A stretch of DNA of 64,000 bases from Saccharothrix sp. NRRL B-16348. Lineage in GTDB: Bacteria > Actinomycetota > Actinomycetes > Mycobacteriales > Pseudonocardiaceae. Both the position numbers and the translations under genes were made by a program. Below are positions 8,339 to 16,303 of this stretch, one piece after another (the first letter of the stretch is position 1; every line of letters starts with the position of its first letter). A model generated the notes under the pieces. That model searched no databases and was not told the origin of the DNA. It saw only the letters and a list, made by a program, of their open reading frames with translations. The stretch is taken from positions 62,001 to 126,000 of the forward strand of contig NZ_LGED01000024.1 of NCBI RefSeq assembly GCF_001280085.1, given 5' to 3'.

Positions 8339-8345
8339 GCTGGTG

Positions 8346-8426
8346 TGGCGGGTAGAGGATTCGAACCTCTGTAGCTTTCGCGACGGATTTACAGTCCGCT
8401 CCCATTGGCCGCTCGGGCAACCCGCC
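8346..8426 (-). tRNA. tRNA-Tyr (GUA anticodon)
   Basis: Read on the minus strand the gene starts GGCGGGT and ends ACCCGCC plus discriminator A; the seven acceptor base pairs are perfect. The anticodon loop CTGTAAA gives GUA, the T arm carries GGTTCGAATCC, and the variable arm is long (class II), as expected for bacterial tRNA-Tyr. CCA is not encoded. The 3' end faces the integrase gene. Confidence 0.97.
8346..8426. other. Probable attR core within tRNA-Tyr (exact limits unknown)
   Basis: Elements of this class recombine within the 3' half of the tRNA gene and leave a direct repeat at both ends. Only this end is in the window, so the core cannot be delimited here. The direct repeat partner should be found to the left of position 1. 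Confidence 0.6.
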
Positions 8427-8548
8427 CCGCGCCCGGTGGTGCCGGGTGCGGTGGAGACAATACATAAGCCCGTGGGGGGATGCGCAACCGGGTTCCCCGG
8501 TAGGCTTCCGGGCGGTTCCAGACCCACCTACGCGGAGGTAACGAGCAC

Positions 8549-9040
8549 GTGGCAGACCCGTCGTTCGACGTGGTGAGCAAGGTCGACCGCCAGGAAGTCG
8601 ACAACGCGCTCAACCAGGCCGCCAAGGAGCTGAGCACCCGCTTCGACTTCCGCGGCACGGAGACCAAGGTGTCCTGGGCGGGTGAGGAGGCGATCACCTT
8701 CGAGTCCGAGACCGAGGAGCGGTGCCGGGCCGCGATCGACGTCTTCCAGGAGAAGCTGGTCAAGCGCGGCATCTCGATGAAGGCGTTCGAGATCGGCGAC
8801 CCGGCACTGTCGGGCAAGGTGTTCAAGGTGACCGGCAACCTGGTCCAGGGCATCTCGAGCGAGAAGGCCAAGGAGATCGCGAAGAAGGTCCGCGACGAGG
8901 GCCCCAAGGGCGTGCAGGCGCAGATCCAGGGCGACCAGCTGCGCATCACGGGCAAGAAGAAGGACCACCTGCAGGACGTGATCGCCCTGCTCAAGAGCTC
9001 AGACTTCGGCATCGCCCTCCAGTTCACCAACTACCGATGA
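8549..9040 (+). CDS. yajQ: YajQ family nucleotide-binding protein
   Basis: The start is GTG 8549 with GGAGG at 8533-8537. The 163-residue product is full length for the YajQ/UPF0234 family, with the family opening [24 protein letters not shown] and the ending [32 protein letters not shown]. It folds as two RNP-like domains; a Xanthomonas homologue binds cyclic di-GMP and acts with a transcription factor, while other homologues have been linked to tRNA or nucleotide binding. The role in actinobacteria is not established. It is the first chromosomal gene after the tRNA and overlaps rmlA by 4 bp (ATGA). Confidence 0.95.
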   Translation: MADPSFDVVSKVDRQEVDNALNQAAKELSTRFDFRGTETKVSWAGEEAITFESETEERCRAAIDVFQEKLVKRGISMKAFEIGDPALSGKVFKVTGNLVQGISSEKAKEIAKKVRDEGPKGVQAQIQGDQLRITGKKKDHLQDVIALLKSSDFGIALQFTNYR

Positions 9041-9909
9041 AGGGGATCGTCCTCGCGGGCGGTAGTGGCACGCGGCTGCACCCCATCACCCAAGCGGTGT
9101 CGAAGCAGTTGCTGCCGGTGTACGACAAGCCGATGGTGTACTACCCGCTGTCGGTGCTGATGCTGGCGGGCGTGCGCGAGGTGCTGCTCATCTCCACGCC
9201 GGTGGACCTGCCGCTGTTCCGCAGGCTCCTCGGTGACGGCTCGCAGTTCGGATTGAGCATCTCCTACGCGGAGCAGGCTCACCCGAACGGGTTGGCGGAG
9301 GCGTTCGTCATCGGCGCGGACTTCATCGGCGACGACGACGTGTCGCTGGTGCTCGGCGACAACATCTTCTACGGCCACGGCTTCTCCAAGGTCCTCCAGG
9401 AGAACGTCACCGGCCTGGACGGCTGCGTGCTGTTCGGCTACCCGGTGAAGGACCCGGAGCGGTACGGGGTCGGGGAGGTCGACGCGGACGGCAGGCTGAT
9501 CAGCATCGAGGAGAAGCCCTCGCTGCCGAAGTCGAACAAGGCCATCACCGGCCTGTACTTCTACGACAACGGTGTCGTGGACATCGCCAAGTCGCTCGAG
9601 CCGTCGCCGCGCGGCGAGCTGGAGATCACCGACGTGAACCTCGCCTACCTGCGGGAAGGCCGGGCCAACCTGGTCGACCTCGGCCGGGGTTTCGCGTGGC
9701 TGGACACCGGCACGCACGACTCGATGCTGGAGGCGGGCCAGTTCGTGCAGGTGCTGGAGCACCGGCAGGGCGTGCGCATCGCGTGCCTGGAGGAGATCGC
9801 GCTCCGGATGGGGTTCATCAGCCCCGCGCAGTGCTACGCGCTCGGCGAGCGGCTGGCGAAGTCCGGCTACGGCCAGTACGTGATGAACGTCGCACTGGAA
9901 GCCCGCTAG
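9037..9909 (+). CDS. rmlA: Glucose-1-phosphate thymidylyltransferase
   Basis: This enzyme makes dTDP-glucose from glucose-1-phosphate and dTTP, the first step to dTDP-rhamnose and many deoxysugars. The 290-residue product has the nucleotidyltransferase signature [13 protein letters not shown] (residues 6-18), [26 protein letters not shown] with the metal-binding aspartate (about residue 109) and EKP (about 161). Length is typical of RmlA. The start at 9037 is chosen because ATG overlaps the yajQ stop. No rmlBCD genes are nearby, so the dTDP-glucose it makes must be used by enzymes elsewhere. Its stop overlaps that of the convergent htpX by 3 bp. Confidence 0.95.
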   Translation: MKGIVLAGGSGTRLHPITQAVSKQLLPVYDKPMVYYPLSVLMLAGVREVLLISTPVDLPLFRRLLGDGSQFGLSISYAEQAHPNGLAEAFVIGADFIGDDDVSLVLGDNIFYGHGFSKVLQENVTGLDGCVLFGYPVKDPERYGVGEVDADGRLISIEEKPSLPKSNKAITGLYFYDNGVVDIAKSLEPSPRGELEITDVNLAYLREGRANLVDLGRGFAWLDTGTHDSMLEAGQFVQVLEHRQGVRIACLEEIALRMGFISPAQCYALGERLAKSGYGQYVMNVALEAR

Positions 9910-10769
9910 GACCGGCGGGCCAGCTCCTCCAGCCGGCGCACGCGGTCCTCGATCGGCGGGTGGGTGGAGAACAGCCGGACCCGGTTCTCCCCCGCCCGGA
10001 ACGGGCTCGCGATCATCAGGTGCGACTGCGCGACCACGGCGGGCTCCGGCGCCAACGGCGCGGCACGCGTGCCGACGTCGATCTTCCGCAACGCCGAGGC
10101 GAGCGCCAGCGGGTCGCCGGTCAGCTCAGCGCCGGACGCGTCGGCCTGGTACTCCCGGGACCGGCTGACGGCCAGCTGCACGATGGCCGCCGCGATCGGG
10201 CCGAGCACGGCGATGAGCAGCAACGCGAACGGGTTGGGCCGGTCCTCGTCGCCGTCGCCGCCGAAGACGCCCGCGAAGATGGCCAGGTTCGCCAGCGTGC
10301 TGACCGCGCCGGCCAGCGCGCCCGCCACGCACGAGATGAGGATGTCGCGGTTGTAGACGTGCGACAGCTCGTGCCCGAGCACGGCGCGCAGCTCGCGTTC
10401 GTCGAGCAGGTCGAGGATGCCGGTCGTGCAGCAGACGGCGGCGTTGCGGGGGTTGCGGCCGGTCGCGAAGGCGTTCGGCGCGACGGTGGGGCTGACGTAG
10501 AGGCGCGGCATGGGTCGGCGGGCGGCCATGGCCAGCTCGCGGACGATCCGGTACATCGCGGGCTGCTCCACCTCGGACACCGGCCGGGCGCGCATGGCGC
10601 GCAGCGCGAGCTTGTCCGAGTTGAAGTAGGCGTAGGCGTTCACGCCCAGCGCCAGCAGCAGGCCGATCAGCAGGGCGGTGCGCCCGAACAGCGAGCTGAT
10701 CCCCACGATCAACCCGCTCATGGCAGCGAGCAGCAACGCGGTCTTCAACGCGTTGATGTGCTGGTGCAC
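9906..10769 (-). CDS. htpX: HtpX-type membrane zinc metalloprotease (M48)
   Basis: HtpX degrades misfolded membrane proteins. The 287-residue protein has two N-terminal hydrophobic segments (about residues 8-28 and 31-49), the zinc motif HELSH at 133-137, two further membrane-like segments at ~143-165 and ~178-198, and a third zinc ligand region in [27 protein letters not shown] is a family signature. The start is GTG 10769. It lies 19 bp downstream of the orphan NuoI-like gene on the same strand, so it may be co-transcribed with the NuoB/C/I-like genes. Confidence 0.93.
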   Translation of the reverse strand: MHQHINALKTALLLAAMSGLIVGISSLFGRTALLIGLLLALGVNAYAYFNSDKLALRAMRARPVSEVEQPAMYRIVRELAMAARRPMPRLYVSPTVAPNAFATGRNPRNAAVCCTTGILDLLDERELRAVLGHELSHVYNRDILISCVAGALAGAVSTLANLAIFAGVFGGDGDEDRPNPFALLLIAVLGPIAAAIVQLAVSRSREYQADASGAELTGDPLALASALRKIDVGTRAAPLAPEPAVVAQSHLMIASPFRAGENRVRLFSTHPPIEDRVRRLEELARRS

Positions 10770-10788
10770 GCTTCGCCTCCGGCTGTTC

Positions 10789-11265
10789 CTACGTCCCCTC
10801 CCTCAACGCGCCCGGTCGGCGCGGGGTTCCGGTACCGGGGCGTGCCGGGCGTGTGGCGGTGGTCTCCAGTGCGGGTTCGGCGCCCTCGTCCAGCGGCGGT
10901 GGCGGCGGCACGTGCGTGACCCACGTGGCCAGCACGTCCCGTTCGTGGACGAGTTCGGCGACCGCGCCGTCGCCGTCGAGGCCGCCCGTGCCGGGGTAGG
11001 AGAAGTCCGGCGCCCAGTGCAGGGCGTCGAACGGGCACGCCTCGACGCAGATGCCGCAGTACAGGCACTGGCCGTAGTCGATGGCGAACCGGTCGAGCAC
11101 GTTGCGCGCACGGGGCCGTGCCGAGCCCGGCTGCTGTTCGACCTCCGTGTGCGAGTCGATGTGGATGCACCAGTCGGGGCACTCGCGGGCGCAGATCATG
11201 CACACCGTGCAGTTGGCCTCCAGCAGCGCGATGACGCCTCGGGTGCGCGGTGGCAGCTCAGTCAC
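10789..11265 (-). CDS. NADH-quinone oxidoreductase subunit I paralogue (orphan)
   Basis: The 158-residue protein carries two complete ferredoxin-type 4Fe-4S motifs: C19-x2-C22-x2-C25-x3-C29 and C67-x2-C70-x2-C73-x3-C77, as in NuoI clusters N6a and N6b. The body matches NuoI, but the last ~45 residues are Pro/Arg-rich and unlike the complex I subunit at 32333. It is the third gene of a tight set with NuoC- and NuoB-like genes (4-bp overlap with the NuoC-like gene). A redox role in electron relay is likely from the cysteines; the partner that oxidises or reduces it is unknown. Confidence 0.85.
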   Translation of the reverse strand: MTELPPRTRGVIALLEANCTVCMICARECPDWCIHIDSHTEVEQQPGSARPRARNVLDRFAIDYGQCLYCGICVEACPFDALHWAPDFSYPGTGGLDGDGAVAELVHERDVLATWVTHVPPPPPLDEGAEPALETTATRPARPGTGTPRRPGALREGT

Positions 11266-11852
11266 TGGTGTCCTTCCTCAGAACGCTCGGAACGCTCGTA
11301 GCGCGGCCCCCACGACGGGTCCGGGACGCCGGGTGGCGCGGCCCGCCTGCGGCTGGGCGCCGACGTGCCGTCCTCGCCCGGTTCGAGCCTGCCCGGCCAC
11401 GGCCGCACGACGCGGGAGGCCAGCACGAAGTCCTTGCGCAGCGGGTGGCCGCTGAAGCTGTCCGGCAGCAGCAGGTGGGCCGGTTCGCCGTCGGCGAGGG
11501 CGATGCCGAACATCTCCGCGGCCTCGCGCTCGTGCCACGCCGCGCCCGCCCACAGCCCGGCCACGCTCGGCAGCACGTCGTCCGGGCCGAGTTCGGCGCG
11601 CAGCAGCACGCCGTCCTTGGTGTCGGGGTCGAGCACGTGCAGCAGCACGGCGTGCCGCTGTCCCGCCGCGCCGGGACGGCCCGCGTCCTCGACGCCGAGC
11701 CAGTCGAACTGCGCGCAGCCCAGCTCGTCGCGGGCGTGGCGGGCGGCCGCGGACCAGGCGTGCAGCGGCACGTGCGCGGTCGTCTGGCCGAACGCCGTCT
11801 TGACCTGGGCGTCGGGGATGCGGGCGGCCAGTGCCTGCGACGCGGCGCTCAC
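11262..11852 (-). CDS. NADH-quinone oxidoreductase subunit C paralogue (orphan)
   Basis: This 196-residue protein matches the 30-kDa subunit family: [10 protein letters not shown] near residues 50-59, the signature [11 protein letters not shown] (like [10 protein letters not shown] of the main NuoC) and GHPLRKDF. The last ~45 residues are a Pro/Arg/Ser-rich tail. The start is GTG 11852. It overlaps the NuoB-like gene by 4 bp upstream and the NuoI-like gene by 4 bp downstream. No NuoD homologue, with which NuoC normally pairs, is nearby. Confidence 0.85.
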   Translation of the reverse strand: MSAASQALAARIPDAQVKTAFGQTTAHVPLHAWSAAARHARDELGCAQFDWLGVEDAGRPGAAGQRHAVLLHVLDPDTKDGVLLRAELGPDDVLPSVAGLWAGAAWHEREAAEMFGIALADGEPAHLLLPDSFSGHPLRKDFVLASRVVRPWPGRLEPGEDGTSAPSRRRAAPPGVPDPSWGPRYERSERSEEGHQ

Positions 11853-12268
11853 GACACCATCCGGTGCAGCGCGGCGAGGCCGTCGAGCAGGGCCTCGGGA
11901 CGTGGTGGGCAGCCCGGCACGGCGACGTGCACCGGCAGCGCCTGGTCGATGCCCTTGGTGACGCTGTAGGAGTCCCAGTACGGCCCGCCGGTGTTGCTGC
12001 AGGCGCCGACGGAGATCACGTAACGCGGTTCCGGCATCTCCTGGTAGGTCGCGATCACCGCGGGCAACATGGCGTCGGTGACCGTGCCGGAGACGACGAG
12101 CACGTGCGCCTCGCCCGCCGCGTGCACCGGATCGACCCCCAGGGCGGCGAGGTGCTCCGGGCGGTGGCCTTCGAGCGCCGCCATGACCTCGACGCCGCAG
12201 CAGGCCAGGCCGAGGTCGAGCACGGTGACCCGGTACGTCGTGCCCCAGTCCAAGGTGGAAACCGTCAC
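11849..12268 (-). CDS. NADH-quinone oxidoreductase subunit B paralogue (orphan)
   Basis: The GTG start at 12268 gives a 139-residue protein; the longer frame to 12364 would translate a perfect palindrome and is rejected. All four cysteines that bind cluster N2 in NuoB are kept: C23-C24 in LACCGVE, C90 in SVGACSNTGG and C120 in PGCPPRPE. The middle region is diverged from the main NuoB at 40791. It heads an overlapping NuoB-C-I-like set, probably with htpX. There is no good ribosome site before the GTG; TATTAA at 12277-12282 (minus strand) might be a -10 of a leaderless message. Confidence 0.85.
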   Translation of the reverse strand: MTVSTLDWGTTYRVTVLDLGLACCGVEVMAALEGHRPEHLAALGVDPVHAAGEAHVLVVSGTVTDAMLPAVIATYQEMPEPRYVISVGACSNTGGPYWDSYSVTKGIDQALPVHVAVPGCPPRPEALLDGLAALHRMVS

Positions 12269-12287
12269 GTGCGTGAGGTTAATACGT

Positions 12288-12321
12288 GGGGGCCCGCCGG
12301 GCTGCTGCCCGGCGGGCCCCC
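12288..12321. repeat. Perfect 14-bp GC-rich inverted repeat in a divergent intergenic region
   Basis: GGGGGCCCGCCGGG (12288-12301) pairs with CCCGGCGGGCCCCC (12308-12321) around a 6-base loop. It lies between the start of the NuoB-like gene and the LysR gene, where a terminator is not expected, and no T tract follows. It could be a strong structure in an mRNA leader or an operator. Confidence 0.6.
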
Positions 12322-12509
12322 AACCCCCCAATACCCCCCTGATTGCTCCCACGTGAACAAGCACCTGGTTGCGGCAGAAGTCTCTTACGGATCGCGTATA
12401 CCTGTCCAGGGAAATCCATCAAGATCTTCGGATAATTTCAGCACGAACTGTGGTCAAGTTCAGTACAACTAATCGGTAGAACATCACGCTCCGACCCGAG
12501 AGGCCCTGC

Positions 12510-13547
12510 ATGTCGACCTCGGCCCAACTGCTCCTGCCCGCGGGCAACCAGCTCAGCAGGCTCCTGCACACCTCGCCCCTGCTGATGGACACCACGTTGG
12601 ACCAGCTCAGAACCTTGATCGCGGTGTACGAGACGCGGTCGGCACTGCGCGCGGCCCGGGTGCTCGGCCGTGAGCAGTCCAGTGTGCAGAAGCAGATCGA
12701 CACGCTCAACCGCAACTTCAAGTCGTTGTGCGGCGAACCGCTGGTCGTCAAGCAGGGCCGGGGAAAAGACGTGCTGATCACACAGACCGGCGAGGCGTTG
12801 GTTGAATTGGCACGCACCACGTTGACCGAGTGGCTGGATTCGATTCACGAGTGCCGCCGCAAGCTCGGCACCACCGTCACCGTCGGCACCACGCGGTTCA
12901 TGCTCGACTCGCTGGCCAAGGCGTGGCACCACGTCGCGGACGACTTCCGCCGGCGGGACGTGGAGCTGAAGGTCGTGCACATCCGCACCAAGGACATCTG
13001 GAAGAGCCTGGAGTCCAAGGAGGTCGACATCGTGTGCGGCAGCGTGGTCACGCACGCGGGCCGCAACAGCGGGGTCGAGGACTTCGACGTGATCGAGTGG
13101 CGGCGCGGCGGGCTGGCGCTGCTCACGAACCTGCCGGAGAGCAGGCTCGGCGCGAGCGTCGGCACCGGGGAGTTGCCGAAGCTGCCGCTGGTCGTGCCCG
13201 CCGAGGGGTTGATCGCGGAGTTCCTGCGCGGCTGGTTCGGATCGGATTACCGGAACGAACTGGACATCGCGGCGGAGATCGACGAGATCCAGTACGGCAT
13301 GTCGTTGCTGCGGTCGGGGCTGGTCGAGGGCTGCATGATCGTCACGTCGGGCCTCGGCGTGGTCGCCGCGAACAACGAGCTGCGCGAGGGGTCCGGCCTG
13401 CGGGTGGTCGAGCTGAAGAACGACCGGAAGCCCGAGCTGGAGCGCTTGGTCGGGGTCTTCGCCCGCAAGGAGGAGCGGGCGAAGTTCCCGGCCGACCACC
13501 CGTTGAACCTGCTCTGGGCGGCGTTCCAACGAGAGGTGTCGGACTAG
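12510..13547 (+). CDS. LysR-family transcriptional regulator
   Basis: The 345-residue product is longer than typical LysR proteins (about 300) because of a 25-residue N-terminal extension before TTLDQLRTLIAVYETRSALRAARVLGREQSSVQKQIDTL, which is the LysR helix-turn-helix (residues ~28-66). The rest reads as the periplasmic-binding-protein-like effector domain. GREQSSVQKQI departs from the usual LysR S.PA(V/L)S wording, so this may be an atypical subgroup. It is divergent from the NuoB-like gene, 241 bp apart, and may regulate it. The ligand is unknown. Confidence 0.8.
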   Translation: MSTSAQLLLPAGNQLSRLLHTSPLLMDTTLDQLRTLIAVYETRSALRAARVLGREQSSVQKQIDTLNRNFKSLCGEPLVVKQGRGKDVLITQTGEALVELARTTLTEWLDSIHECRRKLGTTVTVGTTRFMLDSLAKAWHHVADDFRRRDVELKVVHIRTKDIWKSLESKEVDIVCGSVVTHAGRNSGVEDFDVIEWRRGGLALLTNLPESRLGASVGTGELPKLPLVVPAEGLIAEFLRGWFGSDYRNELDIAAEIDEIQYGMSLLRSGLVEGCMIVTSGLGVVAANNELREGSGLRVVELKNDRKPELERLVGVFARKEERAKFPADHPLNLLWAAFQREVSD

Positions 13548-13557
13548 CGGTGGCGAC

Positions 13558-13725
13558 CTAACGCGCCGGGTCCGACGGGCGTTCCTCACGGCGCCGTTGG
13601 GCTTGGCGCACCAGCCACTCCAGTCCGGTGAGAGGCTTCGGGACCTCAGGCTTCTGCCGTTCCACGGGCTCCTCCTGCTCCTGTTGCGGTTGGGGCGACG
13701 GACGCTGGGCGTCGAGGTCGTTCAT
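13558..13725 (-). CDS. Small Pro/Gln/Glu-rich hypothetical protein, 55 aa
   Basis: ATG 13725 has GGGAG seven bases upstream, so it is preferred to the longer 71-residue frame. The protein begins MNDLDAQRPSPQPQQEQEEPVE and ends with a short helix-like stretch LTGLEWLVRQAQRRREERP. It is hydrophilic, lacks membrane segments and cysteines, and is probably mostly disordered. It is convergent with the LysR gene, 10 bp away. I do not recognise it. Confidence 0.55.
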   Translation of the reverse strand: MNDLDAQRPSPQPQQEQEEPVERQKPEVPKPLTGLEWLVRQAQRRREERPSDPAR

Positions 13726-13826
13726 GGCGCGCTCCCTACCTTGGTCGACAGCGAGTGCCGTCGATCGGAGCACCGACCGGGGTCGGTCCGCTAGAGCGAT
13801 CAGCCCTATGGGTGACGACGGACGGT

Positions 13827-14588
13827 TCAGCGCCGGCCGGTGGCGAAGGCGTCACCGTAGCGCTCGGCGTACCGCGTGGGCGTCTCGCCGAACATGGCGG
13901 TGAAGTCCCGGACGAAGTGCGGTTGGTCGGCGTAGCCGAGGTCCGCGGCCAGCGCGGCCCAGTCGATCCGGCCGCCCGCCTCCATGCGCTCGGTCACCTC
14001 GCGCAGGCGGTAGCGGCGGATCACCCACTTCGGGCCGACGCCGACGTGCTCGGCGAACAGGCGTTGCAGCTGTCGGACGCTGCCGCCTGCCTCGCGGGCC
14101 AGCACGTCGACGCGCGTCAGCAGGGGGTCCCGGACGATCCGGTCGACGATCTCGGCGGCCTGGCGCGCCTTCGGGTCCGGTTCGGGCAGGTGGCGGCGGA
14201 GCAGGGCCTCCACGCTGTCCAGGTCGGCGTGGGCGGGCAGGTGGTGGAAGACGGTCTCGGCGGGCGCGGTCCGGTCGGTGAGCGACTGGACCGGCGCGCC
14301 CAGGAACGGCCGGAAGGCGCCGGGGCGGAAGGCCACGCCGAAGACCCGGCCCGTGCCGTCCAACTCCTTGAACACGTGGCCGCTGGACACGCCGGCCACC
14401 ACCGCGAAGCCGTCGTGGAACGTCAGGTGCACGTTCGGGTAGGGCACGATCAGCTGCCGGTACGGCCGGTCGTAGCGCCACCGCACTTCCCAGTACCGGG
14501 CCACGTGCGCGGCGAGGTCGGGCGACGGCCGGTGGAACTCGATGCGCTGGTGCCGCCGCCACGCCAACTCGCGCTCGTCCCTCGTCAC
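13827..14588 (-). CDS. AraC-family transcriptional regulator
   Basis: The GTG at 14588 is chosen: it gives 253 residues and excludes an upstream stretch that overlaps the divergent gene. The N-terminal ~150 residues look like the DUF6597-type sensing domain (IEFHRPSPDLAAHVARYWEVRW, FGVAFRPGAFRPFL). The C-terminal ~100 residues hold two AraC helix-turn-helices: VDVLAREAGGSVRQLQRLFAEHVGVGPKWVIRRYRL and IDWAALAADLGYADQPHFVRDFTAMFGETPTRY. It is divergent from the TIGR03086 gene with 63 bp between, and probably controls it. Confidence 0.9.
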   Translation of the reverse strand: MTRDERELAWRRHQRIEFHRPSPDLAAHVARYWEVRWRYDRPYRQLIVPYPNVHLTFHDGFAVVAGVSSGHVFKELDGTGRVFGVAFRPGAFRPFLGAPVQSLTDRTAPAETVFHHLPAHADLDSVEALLRRHLPEPDPKARQAAEIVDRIVRDPLLTRVDVLAREAGGSVRQLQRLFAEHVGVGPKWVIRRYRLREVTERMEAGGRIDWAALAADLGYADQPHFVRDFTAMFGETPTRYAERYGDAFATGRR

Positions 14589-14651
14589 GCCCGCGAGCGT
14601 ATGTCGCCTTTGTTCAATACACCCGCGACGGCCGTCCCTACGGTGGGCGGC

Positions 14652-15221
14652 ATGTCCCGTGAGCTGTTGACCGGAAATGCCGTGGCGACCGCGTTGGAGG
14701 TCGTCGAGAACATCAAACCCGACCAGTTGGACGCGCCGACGCCGTGCGCCGAGTTCGACGTCCGCACACTCCTCAACCACCTGTTGTTCTGGGGTCCGTC
14801 GCTGAACGCCGCCGCGCGCAAGGCGCCCGTGCCGCCGCCCGCCCCCGCGGAGTCGGACGTCGACCTCACCGCGGGCGACTGGGCCGCCGACCTGAGCGCC
14901 CAACTGCGCGACCGCGCCGCCGCGTGGGGCGAGCCGTCGGCGTGGACCGGCACGACGACGGTCGGCGGGCCGCACGAGATGCCGGCCGAGACGATCGGCG
15001 CGATGGTGCTGGGTGAGACGGTCGTGCACACGTGGGACCTGGCGCGGGCGACCGGTCAGGCTCCTTCATGGGACGCGGAGCTGCTGGAGTTCCTCCACGC
15101 CGACCTCGTCCGGACCGCGCCGATCGGACGCGACATGGGCCTGTACGGGCCCGAGGTGCATGTGCCGTCCGACGCGCCGTTGATCGACCGGATCCTCGGG
15201 CTCACCGGTCGCACGCCGTAG
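14652..15221 (+). CDS. TIGR03086 family protein (DinB/mycothiol-dependent maleylpyruvate isomerase fold)
   Basis: This 189-residue protein belongs to the actinobacterial DinB-like four-helix family. The pattern LDAPTPCAEFDVRTLLNHLLFWG carries the family's first histidine, and GETVVHTWDLARATGQ the second; these usually bind a metal. Relatives use mycothiol as cofactor or are of unknown function. ATG 14652 is 63 bp from the divergent AraC gene, its likely regulator. The substrate cannot be read from the sequence. Confidence 0.85.
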   Translation: MSRELLTGNAVATALEVVENIKPDQLDAPTPCAEFDVRTLLNHLLFWGPSLNAAARKAPVPPPAPAESDVDLTAGDWAADLSAQLRDRAAAWGEPSAWTGTTTVGGPHEMPAETIGAMVLGETVVHTWDLARATGQAPSWDAELLEFLHADLVRTAPIGRDMGLYGPEVHVPSDAPLIDRILGLTGRTP

Positions 15222-15240
15222 CCCTTCGAACGCATTTCGT

Positions 15241-15271
15241 GGCCCTGCCGGGTCGACGATTCGGCAGGGCC
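15241..15271 (+). terminator. Hairpin after the TIGR03086 gene
   Basis: GGCCCTGCCG (15241-15250) pairs perfectly with CGGCAGGGCC (15262-15271) 20 bp after the stop codon. No clear T tract follows, as is common in actinobacterial terminators. The rest of the 209-bp gap to 15431 shows nothing else that I can name. Confidence 0.6.
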
Positions 15272-15430
15272 GCCGCGGGTGGGCGGCGACAATTCACGCG
15301 TGCCATCGGAAATGCCGATACCGGGATTATCCGACCGTTTGCCATTGCCCTGACGTGCGGCAGCATGTGTCGTTCGTCGGGAAAGGCGTCAGCGATCGGC
15401 CCGCACCCATCCCACCTTAGGACGGCACGA

Positions 15431-16246
15431 GTGCTTGTTTCCGAGACCGCCCACTTGGATCCCGAGACACCCAACATCTCCCGCATCTACGACTACTACC
15501 TCGGCGGGGCGTTCAACCTGCCCGCCGACCGCGAGCGGGCGACCGTGATCAAGTCGGTCCTGCCCGGCATGGAGATGCTCGCCCGCTTCAACCGCGGGTT
15601 CCTGCGCCGTTCGGTGGCGTTCATGGTGGACCAGGGCATCACCCAGTTCCTCGACCTCGGCTCCGGCCTGCCCACGGCGGGCAACACGCACGAGGTCGCG
15701 CAGGCACGTGATCCGCACGCCAAGGTCGTCTACGTGGACTACGAGCCGGTCGCCGTCGCGCTCGGCGAGCAGATCCTGCGCGGCAACCCGAACGCGGTGA
15801 TGGTCGAGGCCGACGCCCGGCGGCCCGACGAGCTGTTCGGCCACCCTGGCGTGCGCGGGATGCTCGACCTGGACCGGCCGCTGGGCGTGATGATGACCGG
15901 CGTGATGGTGTTCGTCGGCGACCACGAGGACCCGGTCGGCCTGATGAAGGCCTACCGCGACGTGTGCGCGCCGGGCAGCTACATCGCGCTCTCGCACCTG
16001 ACCGACGAGCGCGCCGACCCGGAGACCAAGGTGCAGGTCCACGCCATGGTCGAGGCGTACAAGGGCGTGATCGAGCAGCTGTACGTCCGCGACCGGGCGG
16101 GGGTCGAGGCGTTGTTCGACGGCATGACGCTGGTCGAGCCGGGCGTGACCCTGATGCCGGAGTGGAACCCCCGCCCGGGGCTCGACATCCCCACCGGCAG
16201 CCCCGCCCACCACCTCGGCTACGCCGCCGTGGGCCGGGTGGACTGA
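15431..16246 (+). CDS. SAM-dependent methyltransferase (DUF574 / PF04672 type)
   Basis: The start is GTG 15431; upstream in-frame sequence does not look coding. The 271-residue product has the DUF574 opening HLDPETPNISRIYDYYLGGAFNLPADRERA (residues ~8-37), FLDLGSGLPTAGNTHEVAQ as the SAM-binding glycine loop, VVYVDYEPVAV (acidic residue that binds ribose) and PLGVMMTGVMVFVGD. This family is expanded in actinomycetes, often several copies per genome, and its substrates are largely unknown. A bidirectional hairpin separates it from the convergent hydrolase gene. Confidence 0.9.
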   Translation: MLVSETAHLDPETPNISRIYDYYLGGAFNLPADRERATVIKSVLPGMEMLARFNRGFLRRSVAFMVDQGITQFLDLGSGLPTAGNTHEVAQARDPHAKVVYVDYEPVAVALGEQILRGNPNAVMVEADARRPDELFGHPGVRGMLDLDRPLGVMMTGVMVFVGDHEDPVGLMKAYRDVCAPGSYIALSHLTDERADPETKVQVHAMVEAYKGVIEQLYVRDRAGVEALFDGMTLVEPGVTLMPEWNPRPGLDIPTGSPAHHLGYAAVGRVD

Positions 16247-16252
16247 CGTTCG

Positions 16253-16290
16253 CGCTGGTCAGCCTGGCCGTGATGCCGGGCTGACCAGCG
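16253..16290. terminator. Bidirectional hairpin between methyltransferase and hydrolase genes
   Basis: CGCTGGTCAG (16253-16262) pairs with CTGACCAGCG (16281-16290), with extra pairing inside (CCTGGC/GCCGGG). It is located between two convergent stop codons (16246 plus, 16304 minus). Confidence 0.7.
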
Positions 16291-16303
16291 TGCGGCCGAA
16301 GGA

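Larger units (their letters stand above)
1..8345 (+). mobile_element. Right part of an actinomycete integrative and conjugative element (AICE) at tRNA-Tyr
   Basis: All genes from 2 to 8223 are on the plus strand and follow the AICE module order: single FtsK-like transfer protein, replication proteins, excisionase, integrase, then a tRNA gene. The integrase ends 122 bp from the 3' end of tRNA-Tyr, the geometry expected when a tyrosine recombinase inserts an element at a tRNA 3' end and restores the tRNA. SLP1 of Streptomyces coelicolor is a known AICE that uses tRNA-Tyr. The left end, the second att copy and any regulator genes are outside the window, so completeness cannot be judged. No broken reading frames were seen in the visible part. 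Confidence 0.88.

Noticed and set aside
11849..12364. Longer NuoB-like start at 12364
   Set aside because: It would translate a perfect GC palindrome and add 32 residues not seen in NuoB proteins; GTG 12268 fits the family.
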